Assembly (NCBI GenBank): GCA_007119305.1
Contig: SKPY01000321.1
Span: 1-11,154 of the forward strand
DNA length: 11,154 nucleotides
Direction: 5' to 3'
Origin: Nitriliruptorales bacterium
Lineage (GTDB): Bacteria > Actinomycetota > Nitriliruptoria > Euzebyales > Egibacteraceae
Shown: positions 1 to 6,696 of the stretch, piece by piece
Position numbering within the stretch: the first letter of the stretch is position 1
How the letters are laid out: each line of letters opens with the position of its first letter
Notes under the pieces: model-generated
Told to the model about the DNA's origin: nothing
What the model saw: only the letters and a program-made list of their open reading frames with translations
Databases searched by the model: none
Made by a program: the position numbers and the translations under genes

Positions 1-479
1 GCGCGCTCCACACCGAGCAGGTCGCGGAACCCCACGGCCAGCACGTCGGCGACCTCGTCGCGGCGCTGCGCGGCGGACAGTCGCACCGTGAGCTCGTTGC
101 GGCCTGCGAGGACCGCCTCCTCAGCTCCTGCCGGACGCAGGAACCGGCCCCAGCCGAGCAGCGCGCCAGCCGTGTCGCGGATCTCGGTCGCGCCCTCGAC
201 CACCACGGGCACGGTGGACCCGTCACGCCGCCGGACGATGCTCTCGGGCGTCGCCTGCGGGGACGCCTCCCCGGCGACCTCCGCCTTCAGGCTGCGGGCC
301 AGGGTCTCGGACACGTGCGGCAGCTCACGCCCGAGCACCTCGTCTGCAGACCACCCGAGGATGCGCTCGGCGGCCGGGTTCCAGGCGCTGACGCGGAAGT
401 CGCGATCCACGGCGACGAACGCGTGCGGACAGGCTGCGAGGAACGCAGCCGCGAGCGACGCATCCAGGGCCTGGCTCAT
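1..479 (-). CDS. PAS-domain sensory/regulatory protein, probably PAS-GAF, C-terminus beyond the window
   Basis: This is a partial gene: 159 complete codons are visible from the ATG at 479 to the left edge with no stop. Residues about 12-115 read as a PAS domain: a hydrophobic strand followed by VDRDFRVSAWNPAAE and ILGWSADEVLG (residues 24-50), then RRRDGSTVPV near 83-92. This is the usual PAS pattern for sensing a small ligand or redox state. From about residue 118 a helical stretch ending in LAVGFRDLLGVER looks like the start of a GAF domain. The output domain (histidine kinase, PP2C-type phosphatase or other) is not visible. No signal peptide or membrane segment is seen, so this part looks cytosolic. 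The ATG is the first possible start because an in-frame TAG lies three codons upstream. An AGGGAG purine run directly touches the ATG, closer than a normal ribosome site. The gene lies downstream of atpC, separated by 94 nt and a hairpin, so it is probably not part of the atp operon. The PAS call is firm; the GAF call is tentative. Confidence 0.85.
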   Translation of the reverse strand, partial: MSQALDASLAAAFLAACPHAFVAVDRDFRVSAWNPAAERILGWSADEVLGRELPHVSETLARSLKAEVAGEASPQATPESIVRRRDGSTVPVVVEGATEIRDTAGALLGWGRFLRPAGAEEAVLAGRNELTVRLSAAQRRDEVADVLAVGFRDLLGVER

Positions 480-507
480 CTCCCTCTACCCGACGCCACC
501 TGCGGGC

Positions 508-513
508 AGCCTA
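508..513 (-). promoter_or_regulatory. Possible -10 element for the PAS-domain gene
   Basis: On the minus strand the hexamer TAGGCT fits the actinobacterial -10 pattern TANNNT. It would start transcription near 501, about 21 nt before the ATG at 479. No recognisable -35 hexamer lies at 17-18 nt spacing. This is weak evidence, included because the gene appears to need its own promoter after the atpC hairpin. Confidence 0.25.
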
Positions 514-535
514 CTATCCGGGGCCCCAGCACGAC

Positions 536-563
536 TGCTCGGCAGCGGCCTCGCGGCCGAGCA
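536..563 (-). terminator. GC-rich hairpin downstream of atpC, candidate end of the atp operon
   Basis: A perfect 8-bp inverted repeat (TGCTCGGC / GCCGAGCA, arms 536-543 and 556-563) encloses a 12-nt loop, starting about 10 nt past the atpC stop. No U-tract follows on the transcribed strand, so it is not a classical intrinsic terminator. High-GC actinobacteria often use hairpins without U-tracts. The position between atpC and an unrelated gene supports a termination or 3'-end protection role, which is inference. Confidence 0.45.
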
Positions 564-573
564 CGGGCAGCGC

Positions 574-984
574 CTACGTCGCCGGCGTGTAGTGGCCCTC
601 GGCGATCCTCAGGCGCAGCAACGCGCGTTCGTACTCCGCGTCGGCGTTGCCCGGGTAGTCGGGGTCCTGCTTGTGTGCGATCGCACGGTTCATCGCCGCT
701 TTCGCCCGGTCGACGTCGATGTCGACGGCGAGCTCAGCGATGTCCGCCAGCACCGTCAGATGGTTCTCCCTGACCTCGAGGAAGCCGTGGTGCACGGCGA
801 CGATCACGTGGTCACCCTCAGCCGTCGTGACGCGCACCGGCGCGCTGGTCAACGCGAGCAGGGTCGGCTGATGACCCGGCAGGATCCCGATCTCGCCTTC
901 GGGCGTTCGTGCGAAGACCGCTTCAGCCTCGCCCGAGAACAGGCTCCGCTCCGCGCTCACCACGTCGACGTCCATCGTCGCCAT
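574..984 (-). CDS. atpC: F1Fo-ATP synthase epsilon subunit
   Basis: 136 residues, normal for the family. Epsilon sits on gamma in the central stalk, couples F1 to the c-ring, and can inhibit ATP hydrolysis through its C-terminal helices. Residues 1-85 form the beta-sandwich domain: FARTPEGEIGILPGHQP at 24-40 is the family signature, and HHGFLEV at 65-71 follows. Residues 86-130 form the two-helix C-terminal domain. IDVDRA at 89-94 matches the I(L)DxxRA motif linked to ATP binding in Bacillus epsilon subunits. The start at 984 is chosen over the in-frame ATG at 975 because GGAGG lies 6 nt upstream of it. It is the last gene of the operon, 36 nt after atpD, and ends in TAG. Identification is secure. 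Confidence 0.97.
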   Translation of the reverse strand: MATMDVDVVSAERSLFSGEAEAVFARTPEGEIGILPGHQPTLLALTSAPVRVTTAEGDHVIVAVHHGFLEVRENHLTVLADIAELAVDIDVDRAKAAMNRAIAHKQDPDYPGNADAEYERALLRLRIAEGHYTPAT

Positions 985-1020
985 TGCCTACCTCCAACCC
1001 GCGCCCGGTCTGGGGCGGCG

Positions 1021-2496
1021 TTACGACTCGCGCAGCTTCCTGGCCTTCTCCTGCATCTCGTCGACCCCGCCCACCATGTAGAACGCCTGCTCGGGGACGT
1101 CGTCGAACTCGCCGTTGGCGAGTGCCTCGAACGACTCGACGGTCTCGGCCACCGGCACGGTGGTTCCGGGCTGGCCGGTGAACTGCTCGGCGACGTACAT
1201 CGGTTGCGAGAAGAACCGCTGGATCTTGCGCGCGCGCTGGACGGTGATCTTGTCCTCCTCGGTGAGCTCGTCCATGCCGAGGATCGCGATGATGTCCTGC
1301 AGATCCTTGTAGCGCTGCAGGATCTCCTGGACGCGGGTCGCGACGTCGTAGTGGCGCTGGCCGACCACCTGCGGGTCGAGGATCCGCGACGACGAGTCGA
1401 GCGGGTCCACGGCGGGGTAGATGCCGAGCTCGGAGATGGGGCGCGACAGCACCGTCTGGGCGTCGAGGTGGGCGAACGTCGCGTGCGGCGCTGGGTCGGT
1501 GATGTCGTCGGCCGGCACGTACACGGCCTGCAGCGACGTCACCGAGCGCCCCTTCGTGGAGGTGATGCGCTCCTGGAGCTGTCCCATCTCGTTCGCGAGG
1601 GTCGGCTGGTAGCCGACCGCGCTCGGCATGCGCCCAAGCAGGGTCGACACCTCGGAACCGGCCTGCACGAAGCGGAAGATGTTGTCGATGAACAGCAGGA
1701 CGTCCTGGCGCTCCTCGTCCCGGAAGTACTCCGCCATCGTGAGGGCGGACAGCGCGACGCGCAGCCGCACCCCCGGCGGTTCGTCCATCTGCCCGAACAC
1801 GAGCGCCGCCTTGGACAGCACCCCCGATTCCTGCATCTCCAGCATGAGGTCGTTGCCCTCGCGGGTGCGCTCACCGACACCGGCGAACAGCGACACACCA
1901 CCGTGCTCCTCGGCGACGCGGTAGATCATCTCCTGGATGATGACGGTCTTGCCGACCCCGGCACCGCCGAACATGCCGATCTTGCCGCCCTCCACGTAAG
2001 GCTCGATGAGGTCGATGACCTTGATCCCGGTCTCGAACATCTTGGCCTGCGGCTCGAGCTCGTCGAAGGGCGGGGCGGGCCGGTGGATGGGCCAGTACGT
2101 GTCGGGGTTGATCTCGCTCGGGTCGCAGTCCAGCGGCTCGCCCAGCACGTTGTAGAGGTGGCCGAGGATCCCCGGACCGACCGGCACCGCGATCGGGGAC
2201 CCCGTGTTGCGCACGGTCGTGCCGCGCTGGACGCCGTCGGTGGGCTGCATCACCACCGCGCGGACGACGTCGTGGCCGAGGTGCTGGGCCACCTCAGCCG
2301 TGAGCGTCCGGCGCCCGTCCCCGTCACCCACGTCGAAGCGCAGCGCGTAGTTGATCTCCGGGAGCGCTTCGGGCGGGAAGACGACGTCGATCACCGGGCC
2401 GATGACGGCGAGGATGCGCCCGTCGGCAAGCTGCTCCTGCGCGGCTTCCTGAGAGCCCCCCGGGCCGGGGTCCGGCGTGGTCTGCGTGTCGGTCAT
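1021..2496 (-). CDS. atpD: F1Fo-ATP synthase beta subunit (catalytic)
   Basis: 491 residues. Beta carries the catalytic nucleotide site that makes ATP from ADP and phosphate in the alpha3beta3 head. Visible motifs are Walker A GGAGVGKT at 177-184, the catalytic Glu209 in GVGERTREGND, Walker B LLFIDNIFRF with Asp271, and DELTEED at 409-415, the DELSEED-loop equivalent that pushes on gamma. The first ~25 residues are a polar, proline/glutamine-rich extension before the beta-barrel begins at ILAVIGPVIDVVF, which makes it longer than the ~460-residue E. coli protein. The frame stays open upstream to 2676, but that extension overlaps the end of atpG and is Arg/Ser-rich. The ATG at 2496 has AGGAG 6 nt upstream and is the clear start. 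It lies 67 nt after atpG and is the only gene here that ends in TAA. Confidence 0.98.
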   Translation of the reverse strand: MTDTQTTPDPGPGGSQEAAQEQLADGRILAVIGPVIDVVFPPEALPEINYALRFDVGDGDGRRTLTAEVAQHLGHDVVRAVVMQPTDGVQRGTTVRNTGSPIAVPVGPGILGHLYNVLGEPLDCDPSEINPDTYWPIHRPAPPFDELEPQAKMFETGIKVIDLIEPYVEGGKIGMFGGAGVGKTVIIQEMIYRVAEEHGGVSLFAGVGERTREGNDLMLEMQESGVLSKAALVFGQMDEPPGVRLRVALSALTMAEYFRDEERQDVLLFIDNIFRFVQAGSEVSTLLGRMPSAVGYQPTLANEMGQLQERITSTKGRSVTSLQAVYVPADDITDPAPHATFAHLDAQTVLSRPISELGIYPAVDPLDSSSRILDPQVVGQRHYDVATRVQEILQRYKDLQDIIAILGMDELTEEDKITVQRARKIQRFFSQPMYVAEQFTGQPGTTVPVAETVESFEALANGEFDDVPEQAFYMVGGVDEMQEKARKLRES

Positions 2497-2502
2497 GTCC
2501 TG

Positions 2503-2507
2503 CTCCT
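2503..2507 (-). promoter_or_regulatory. Ribosome binding site of atpD
   Basis: AGGAG on the minus strand, 6 nt before the ATG at 2496. It decides the atpD start against an open frame that runs 60 codons further upstream into atpG. Confidence 0.8.
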
Positions 2508-2563
2508 GGGGCGTCGCGGTCGGCGGTTGGTGCGGTGTGGTCCGGTGTGTGTCTGCACGGCGG

Positions 2564-3451
2564 CTACCGGGACGAAGCGAGGGCTTCCGCCCCGCCGACG
2601 ATCTCCGAGATCTCGGTCGTGATCGCTGCCTGTCGGGCGTTGTTCGCCGCGCGGGTGAGCTCCTCGATGATCTCACCGGCGTTGTCCGTCGCGGCCTTCA
2701 TCGCCCGCTGCCGGCTGGCGTGCTCGCTGGCGGCGGACTCGAGCAACCCCGCGTACAAGCGGTGTTCGATGTAGCGGGGGATGAGCCGGTCGAGGATCGA
2801 CGCGGGGTCCGGCTCGAACATGTACTGCGGTGGGAACGCCGTGCCACCTGCGAACTGGCGTGCGTCTACCGGTACGAGCTTGACCACTGAGGGCACCTGC
2901 GACAGCGCCGAGCGGAAGTCGGTGAAGCACAGCCACACCCGATCGATGCGCTGCTCGACGTAGTCGCCCACCACGCGCTCCCCGACCGCCACCGCATCGG
3001 CGTAGCGCGGCTGGTCGCTCATGCCGGTCCACACCTGCTCCAAGGCGACGCCCCGGTACTTGAAGTACGCCTCGGCCTTGCGCCCGACCGCGTAGTGGGC
3101 GACCTCGCGGCCGGCGTTGTGCTCCTCCTTGGCGAGGCGCTCGGCGCGGCGCAGGATGTTGGTGTTGTACGCACCGGCGAGCCCGCGATCGCTCGTGATC
3201 ACGACGATCCCGACACGTGTCAGCTCCTCGTGCGGCGCGATCAGCGGGTGCTCTGCGACCTCGCTCTCGATGGCGAGGTCGCGGATCACACGGGTGATCA
3301 TCTGCGCGTAGGGCCGGGCAGCCTCGACCGCATTGCGTGCACGCGTGATCCGACTCGCGGCGATGAGCTCCATCGCCCGAGTGATCTTCTGCGTGGACTT
3401 GACGCTACGGATCCTCCGCCGCAGCAGTCGCAGCTCTCCGGCACCTGCCAT
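2564..3451 (-). CDS. atpG: F1Fo-ATP synthase gamma subunit
   Basis: 295 residues. Gamma is the rotating central shaft inside the alpha3beta3 ring. The N-terminal helix is typical: LRLLRRRIRSVKSTQKITRA at 7-26, followed by MELIAAS. The Rossmann-like core carries ITSDRGLAGAYN at 85-96. The C-terminal helix carries the conserved block with RAMKAATDNAGEII and NNARQAAITTEISEIVGGAEAL. The start at 3451 is set by the conserved N-terminus although the ribosome site is poor (only purine-rich GAGACGAG upstream), so translation may rely partly on coupling to atpA, whose stop is 27 nt away. It ends in TAG. Identification is secure. Confidence 0.97.
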   Translation of the reverse strand: MAGAGELRLLRRRIRSVKSTQKITRAMELIAASRITRARNAVEAARPYAQMITRVIRDLAIESEVAEHPLIAPHEELTRVGIVVITSDRGLAGAYNTNILRRAERLAKEEHNAGREVAHYAVGRKAEAYFKYRGVALEQVWTGMSDQPRYADAVAVGERVVGDYVEQRIDRVWLCFTDFRSALSQVPSVVKLVPVDARQFAGGTAFPPQYMFEPDPASILDRLIPRYIEHRLYAGLLESAASEHASRQRAMKAATDNAGEIIEELTRAANNARQAAITTEISEIVGGAEALASSR

Positions 3452-3478
3452 CGCGGGCTCGTCTCTTTCGTCCGGGGG

Positions 3479-5140
3479 CTAGGCGGTCTCCTCGGCCTCG
3501 GCCTCGCCCTCGGCCTCGGCCGAGAGGGTGTCGAGGTCCTGCATCGTGCGGTGCTCCTCGGGCTGCTCGACGGCCGAGGGCTGGAACTGCTCGCGGAACG
3601 CGTCCACGGCCTGTGCCAGCGCTGCGTCGCGGCCGTCCTCGAGCGTGCCCGACTGCCGGATACCGTCGAGCAGCTCGGAGTGGCGTGCGTGCATGTACTC
3701 GTACAGCTCCCGTTCGAAGCGCCGCACGTCGGGGACCGGGATGTCGTCGAGCTTGCCGTTGCCGATCGCCCAGATCATGACGACCTGATCTTCGACGGAC
3801 ACCGGCTGGTACTGGGGCTGCTTCAGCACCTCGACGGTGCGCACTCCGCGGTCGAGCTGCGCCTGGCTCGCCTTGTCGAGCTCCGAGCCGAACTGCGCGA
3901 ACGCCTCGAGCTCGCGGTACTGGGCGAGGTCGAGGCGCAGCGTCCCGGCGACCTTCTTCATCGCCTTGATCTGCGCGGCACCACCGACACGGGACACCGA
4001 GATGCCGACGTTGATCGCAGGGCGCACCCCTTGGAAGAACAGGTCGGTCTCCAGGTAGATCTGCCCGTCGGTGATCGAGATCACGTTCGTGGGGATGTAC
4101 GCGGAGACGTCGCCGCCCTTGGTCTCGATGAGGGGCAGAGCAGTCAGAGAGCCGCCCCCGTTGTCGTCGGACAGCTTCGCGGCGCGCTCGAGCAGGCGCG
4201 AGTGCAGGTAGAAGACGTCGCCGGGATAGGCCTCACGGCCGGGTGGGCGGCGCAGCAGCAGGGACAGCTGCCGGTAGGCGTCGGCCTGCTTGGACAGGTC
4301 GTCGTAGATGATCAGCGCATGGTCGCCCTGCCACATCCAGTGCGCGCCGATCGCCGCGCCCGCGTACGGCGCGATGTACTGGAACGGCGCCGGGCTGGAA
4401 GCCGGGGCGGACACGACGGTCGTGTACTCCATCGCCCCGTGCTCTTCGAGCTTGGACACGACCTCGGCAACAGTCGAGCCCTTCTGGCCGACCGCCACGT
4501 AGGTGCACTTGACCTGCTTGGTCGGATCCCCCGACCGCCAGTTGTCACGCTGGTTGATGATCGTGTCGACCGCGATCGCGGTCTTGCCGGTCTGCCGGTC
4601 GCCGATGATGAGCTGCCGCTGTCCCCGGCCGATCGGGGTCATCGCGTCGATGGCCTTGACGCCGGTCTGCAGCGGTTCCTTCACCGGCTGGCGGTCGACC
4701 ACGCCGGGCGCCTGCACCTCGAGGCCACGCCGCCCCACGAGCTTGCTCTCGTCCAGCGGCCCCTTCCCGTCGAGCGGCCGCCCGAGCGGGTCGACGACCC
4801 GCCCCAGGTAGGCGTCGCCGACCTGAACGGACAGGACCTCCCCTGTGGGCTTGACCTGGTTGCCCTCGTCGATGCCGGAGGCGTCCCCGAAGATCACCGC
4901 GCCGATCGTGTGCTCGTCGAGGTTCAGCGCGAGACCGTAGAGCGTGCGCCCGTCGGTCCCGAGCCCGAAGTCGAGCAGCTCGTTCGCCTTCGCCCCGGGC
5001 AGACCGCTCACCCGCGCGATGCCGTCGCCGGTCTCGGTGACCCGGCCGACTTGCTCGCGGGAGAGGTGGGTGTCGAGCGAGGCGATGCGCGAGCGTAGGA
5101 CGCTTGCGATGTCCTCCGGGGAGATGCTCAGTTCGGTCAT
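3479..5140 (-). CDS. atpA: F1Fo-ATP synthase alpha subunit, with acidic C-terminal tail
   Basis: 553 residues. Alpha holds the non-catalytic nucleotide site and supplies the arginine finger to beta. Visible motifs are Walker A GDRQTGKTA at 180-188, the LIIYDDLSKQADAYR region at 276-290, and VGISVSRVGGAAQ at 378-389 with the arginine finger Arg384. The N-terminus (SPEDIASVLRSRI) is the usual delta-binding helix. Residues from about 529 onward form an acidic tail, rich in Glu and Ala at its end and encoded by a hexanucleotide repeat. E. coli alpha (513 residues) lacks it; mycobacterial alpha also carries a C-terminal extension, one reported to limit ATP hydrolysis. Whether this tail does the same is inference. 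The ATG at 5140 has AAAGGAG 10 nt upstream. The gene follows atpH after an unusually long 117-nt gap and ends in TAG. Confidence 0.98.
   Translation of the reverse strand: MTELSISPEDIASVLRSRIASLDTHLSREQVGRVTETGDGIARVSGLPGAKANELLDFGLGTDGRTLYGLALNLDEHTIGAVIFGDASGIDEGNQVKPTGEVLSVQVGDAYLGRVVDPLGRPLDGKGPLDESKLVGRRGLEVQAPGVVDRQPVKEPLQTGVKAIDAMTPIGRGQRQLIIGDRQTGKTAIAVDTIINQRDNWRSGDPTKQVKCTYVAVGQKGSTVAEVVSKLEEHGAMEYTTVVSAPASSPAPFQYIAPYAGAAIGAHWMWQGDHALIIYDDLSKQADAYRQLSLLLRRPPGREAYPGDVFYLHSRLLERAAKLSDDNGGGSLTALPLIETKGGDVSAYIPTNVISITDGQIYLETDLFFQGVRPAINVGISVSRVGGAAQIKAMKKVAGTLRLDLAQYRELEAFAQFGSELDKASQAQLDRGVRTVEVLKQPQYQPVSVEDQVVMIWAIGNGKLDDIPVPDVRRFERELYEYMHARHSELLDGIRQSGTLEDGRDAALAQAVDAFREQFQPSAVEQPEEHRTMQDLDTLSAEAEGEAEAEETA
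3491..3520. repeat. Hexanucleotide tandem repeat inside atpA
   Basis: Five head-to-tail copies of CTCGGC (plus-strand reading), with one mismatch in the third copy (CTCGCC). They encode the alternating Glu-Ala end of the alpha-subunit tail. Each unit is two codons, so changes in copy number keep the reading frame. Confidence 0.85.
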
Positions 5141-5186
5141 GGTTGCGGTGCTCCTTTGCGGGTCTGTCCCGGACCGCGGGCGCGTG

Positions 5187-5229
5187 CCCGTGCAGCCGGC
5201 GGTGTCTCCGGCGCCGTGCCGGCTGCGGG
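5187..5229 (-). other. Strong hairpin in the atpH-atpA gap
   Basis: The 117-nt gap 5141-5257 holds a perfect 9-bp inverted repeat (GCAGCCGGC 5192-5200 / GCCGGCTGC 5218-5226) with a 17-nt loop. The stem can extend by three G-C pairs (5187-5189 with 5227-5229) across a 2-nt bulge. In the transcript it lies between the delta stop and the alpha ribosome site. There is no U-tract. Possible roles are partial termination, mRNA processing or protection of the F1 message. It is the largest gap in the atpB-atpC segment. Confidence 0.6.
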
Positions 5230-5257
5230 CCTTCCTACCGCCACGCTACTCCGCCTG

Positions 5258-5851
5258 CTAGGCGCCGGTCAGGTGACTGCGAACCTCGGCCAGCCGTTTC
5301 GCCACCGTCCCGTCGATGACCGTGTCGCCGATGCGGACGACGAGACCCCCGACGACGCTCGGGTCGACGATGACCTTCAGGTCCACCTCGGTGCCGGCGA
5401 CGCGCCCCAGCGCTTGCGCGAGCCGTCTGCGCTGCTGGTCGGCCAGCGGCACAGCGCTGCGGACCTCCGCAACCGTGTGGGCGCGCGCCGCAGCGGCGCG
5501 GGCGACGACCGTGTCGCTGATGGCTGCGAGCTGGCGGGCCCGTCCCGCCTGCACGATGTAGGACACGGCGCTCAGGGTGGCAGGGTGCGCGCGCTCACCG
5601 AGCAGGTCGGCGATGACGCCGAGCTTCGCCCCCGTGTCCAGAGCCGGGTCGACGAGCCGGTCGCGCAGCTGCGGGCTGTCCTCCATGGCCCGAGCGAAGC
5701 GGAAGAGCTCCTCCTCCACCCGCTCGAGCGCCCCCTCGGCCTCGGCCACGGCCACGATCGCCTGCGCGTAGCCGTCGACGATGGGATCGGCGGCGGGTGC
5801 TCCGCCCTCCGCGGTCGTCCGGCCCCCGCCGGCGCTTCGTGCGTCGCTCAC
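5258..5851 (-). CDS. atpH: F1Fo-ATP synthase delta subunit (OSCP-like)
   Basis: 197 residues, slightly longer than the usual ~175-180. Delta caps the F1 head and joins it to the b-subunit peripheral stalk. The N-terminal helical domain begins at DGYAQAIVAVAEAEG (26-40). The C-terminal signature DPSVVGGLVVRIGDTVIDGT is at 163-182, followed by AKRLAEVRSHL. The first ~22 residues (Gly/Ala/Ser-rich) look like a flexible leader. The start is GTG at 5851, immediately after the TAG of atpF with zero spacing and in the same reading frame, so no start further upstream is possible. No good ribosome site precedes it, which suggests termination-reinitiation after atpF. The mycobacterial counterpart is a natural b-delta fusion. 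Identification is secure; the exact start is slightly less so. Confidence 0.95.
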   Translation of the reverse strand: MSDARSAGGGRTTAEGGAPAADPIVDGYAQAIVAVAEAEGALERVEEELFRFARAMEDSPQLRDRLVDPALDTGAKLGVIADLLGERAHPATLSAVSYIVQAGRARQLAAISDTVVARAAAARAHTVAEVRSAVPLADQQRRRLAQALGRVAGTEVDLKVIVDPSVVGGLVVRIGDTVIDGTVAKRLAEVRSHLTGA

Positions 5852-6400
5852 CTAGTTCAACCCCGACAGCTCGTTGATGTACTGGTCCACGAGCTCCCGA
5901 TGCTGTGCCTCGTCGAGCTCGCGCTGGACGATCCTGCCCGCCAGCTCCACGGACAGCGCCGCCACCTGGCCACGCAGCTCCTGCACGATGCGGCCCCGGT
6001 CCGCCTCGGCCTCCTCACGGGCGCGGGCGGTGATGAGGCTCGCCTCCTCCTCGGCTTTGGCGAGTGCGTCCTGGCGCAACCGCTCGGCCTGTTCACGCGC
6101 GTCGTCGATGATCCGGTTGGCCTCGTTGCGGGCGTCCGCGAGCTGCTTCTCGTACTGGCTGCGGAGCTGCTCGGCCTCGCCGCGCACCGCCTCGGCCTCC
6201 TCGATCTGCCCCTGGATCTTCGCCGAGCGCTCGTCGAGCGTCCGGTTCAGCCGGGGGAAGACGAAGGTGAACATGAAGGCCATCAGCAAGGAGAACGCCA
6301 CGAACCCCCACAGCAGCTCCGGGAAGTCCGGAAGCAGCTGCAGGTCCGGGTCGCGCCCTTCAACGGCGAGCACCAGGGGGATGGTGGCCAGCGTTCGCAT
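5852..6400 (-). CDS. atpF: F1Fo-ATP synthase b subunit
   Basis: 182 residues. b forms the peripheral stalk that holds the F1 head against rotation. There is one membrane helix at about 29-49 (LLWGFVAFSLLMAFMFTFVF), then a long charged coiled coil rich in Glu, Arg, Ala and Gln (about 55-170) with the family-typical DERSAKIQGQIEEAE. Only one b-type gene is present and no b' is seen, so a homodimeric stalk is expected. The ATG at 6400 has GGAGG about 4 nt upstream. The frame is open far upstream (to 7456), but that part overlaps atpB and atpE out of frame. It lies 41 nt after atpE. Its TAG stop directly abuts the atpH GTG. Confidence 0.97.
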   Translation of the reverse strand: MRTLATIPLVLAVEGRDPDLQLLPDFPELLWGFVAFSLLMAFMFTFVFPRLNRTLDERSAKIQGQIEEAEAVRGEAEQLRSQYEKQLADARNEANRIIDDAREQAERLRQDALAKAEEEASLITARAREEAEADRGRIVQELRGQVAALSVELAGRIVQRELDEAQHRELVDQYINELSGLN

Positions 6401-6441
6401 GGTTCCTCCGTTCTCGCGGCTGCGTCGCCCGCGCCGCAGGG

Positions 6442-6645
6442 CTACAGGGCGAACGCCAGCACGAACCCGAGCAGCGCGAGAGCCTCGACGACGGCGATGC
6501 CGATGAACATCGAAGTCCGGACCATGCCGGCCGCCTCCGGCTGGCGGGCCATGGACTCGAGCGCCTTGCCGATGAGGATGCCGAGGCCGATGGCCGGTCC
6601 GAGCGTCGCCAGGCCGTAGCCGATGACGTTGATGCTGCCTTCCAT
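6442..6645 (-). CDS. atpE: F1Fo-ATP synthase c subunit (membrane ring)
   Basis: 67 residues forming two membrane helices (about 4-30 and 42-66) joined by the conserved polar loop ARQPEAAG (33-40). The c-ring carries ions across the membrane and turns the shaft. The ion-binding carboxylate is Glu54 in GIAVVEALALLG. The residue after it is Ala, and the TM1 position that is Gln in sodium-binding rings is Leu21 (GPAIGLG), so proton coupling is expected. The ATG at 6645 is chosen over an in-frame upstream start at 6693 because a perfect AAGGAGG lies 8 nt before it and the family N-terminus begins there. It lies 51 nt after atpB. It is short compared with the 81-residue mycobacterial protein but close to other bacterial c subunits. 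Confidence 0.98.
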   Translation of the reverse strand: MEGSINVIGYGLATLGPAIGLGILIGKALESMARQPEAAGMVRTSMFIGIAVVEALALLGFVLAFAL

Positions 6646-6653
6646 GCGAGGTT

Positions 6654-6660
6654 CCTCCTT
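6654..6660 (-). promoter_or_regulatory. Ribosome binding site of atpE (perfect AAGGAGG)
   Basis: A full anti-Shine-Dalgarno match, 8 nt before the ATG at 6645. It is the strongest ribosome site in the window, consistent with the need for many c subunits per enzyme, and it rules out the longer start at 6693. Confidence 0.85.
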
Positions 6661-6696
6661 CGCGACGCTTGTGCGTCGCACGTCCACGGACAATGG

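Noticed and set aside
520..527. GGGGCCCC palindrome near the PAS gene
   Set aside because: A short self-complementary GC run, expected by chance in such GC-rich DNA and without context for a binding site.
88..2622. 844-codon open frame on the plus strand opposite atpC-atpD
   Set aside because: It lies antisense to securely identified genes. The product is Arg/His/Asp/Leu-rich with no family motif, a usual by-product of high third-position GC.
2497..2676. 60-residue N-terminal extension of beta
   Set aside because: It overlaps the end of atpG, is Arg/Ser-rich, and lacks a ribosome site, while the ATG at 2496 has AGGAG at good spacing.
3095..5098. 667-codon plus-strand open frame opposite atpG-atpA
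   Set aside because: Antisense shadow of alpha and gamma coding sequence with the same biased composition and no recognisable domain.
5156..6619. 487-codon plus-strand open frame opposite atpH-atpF-atpE
   Set aside because: Antisense to clear ATP synthase genes; low-complexity composition and no motif.
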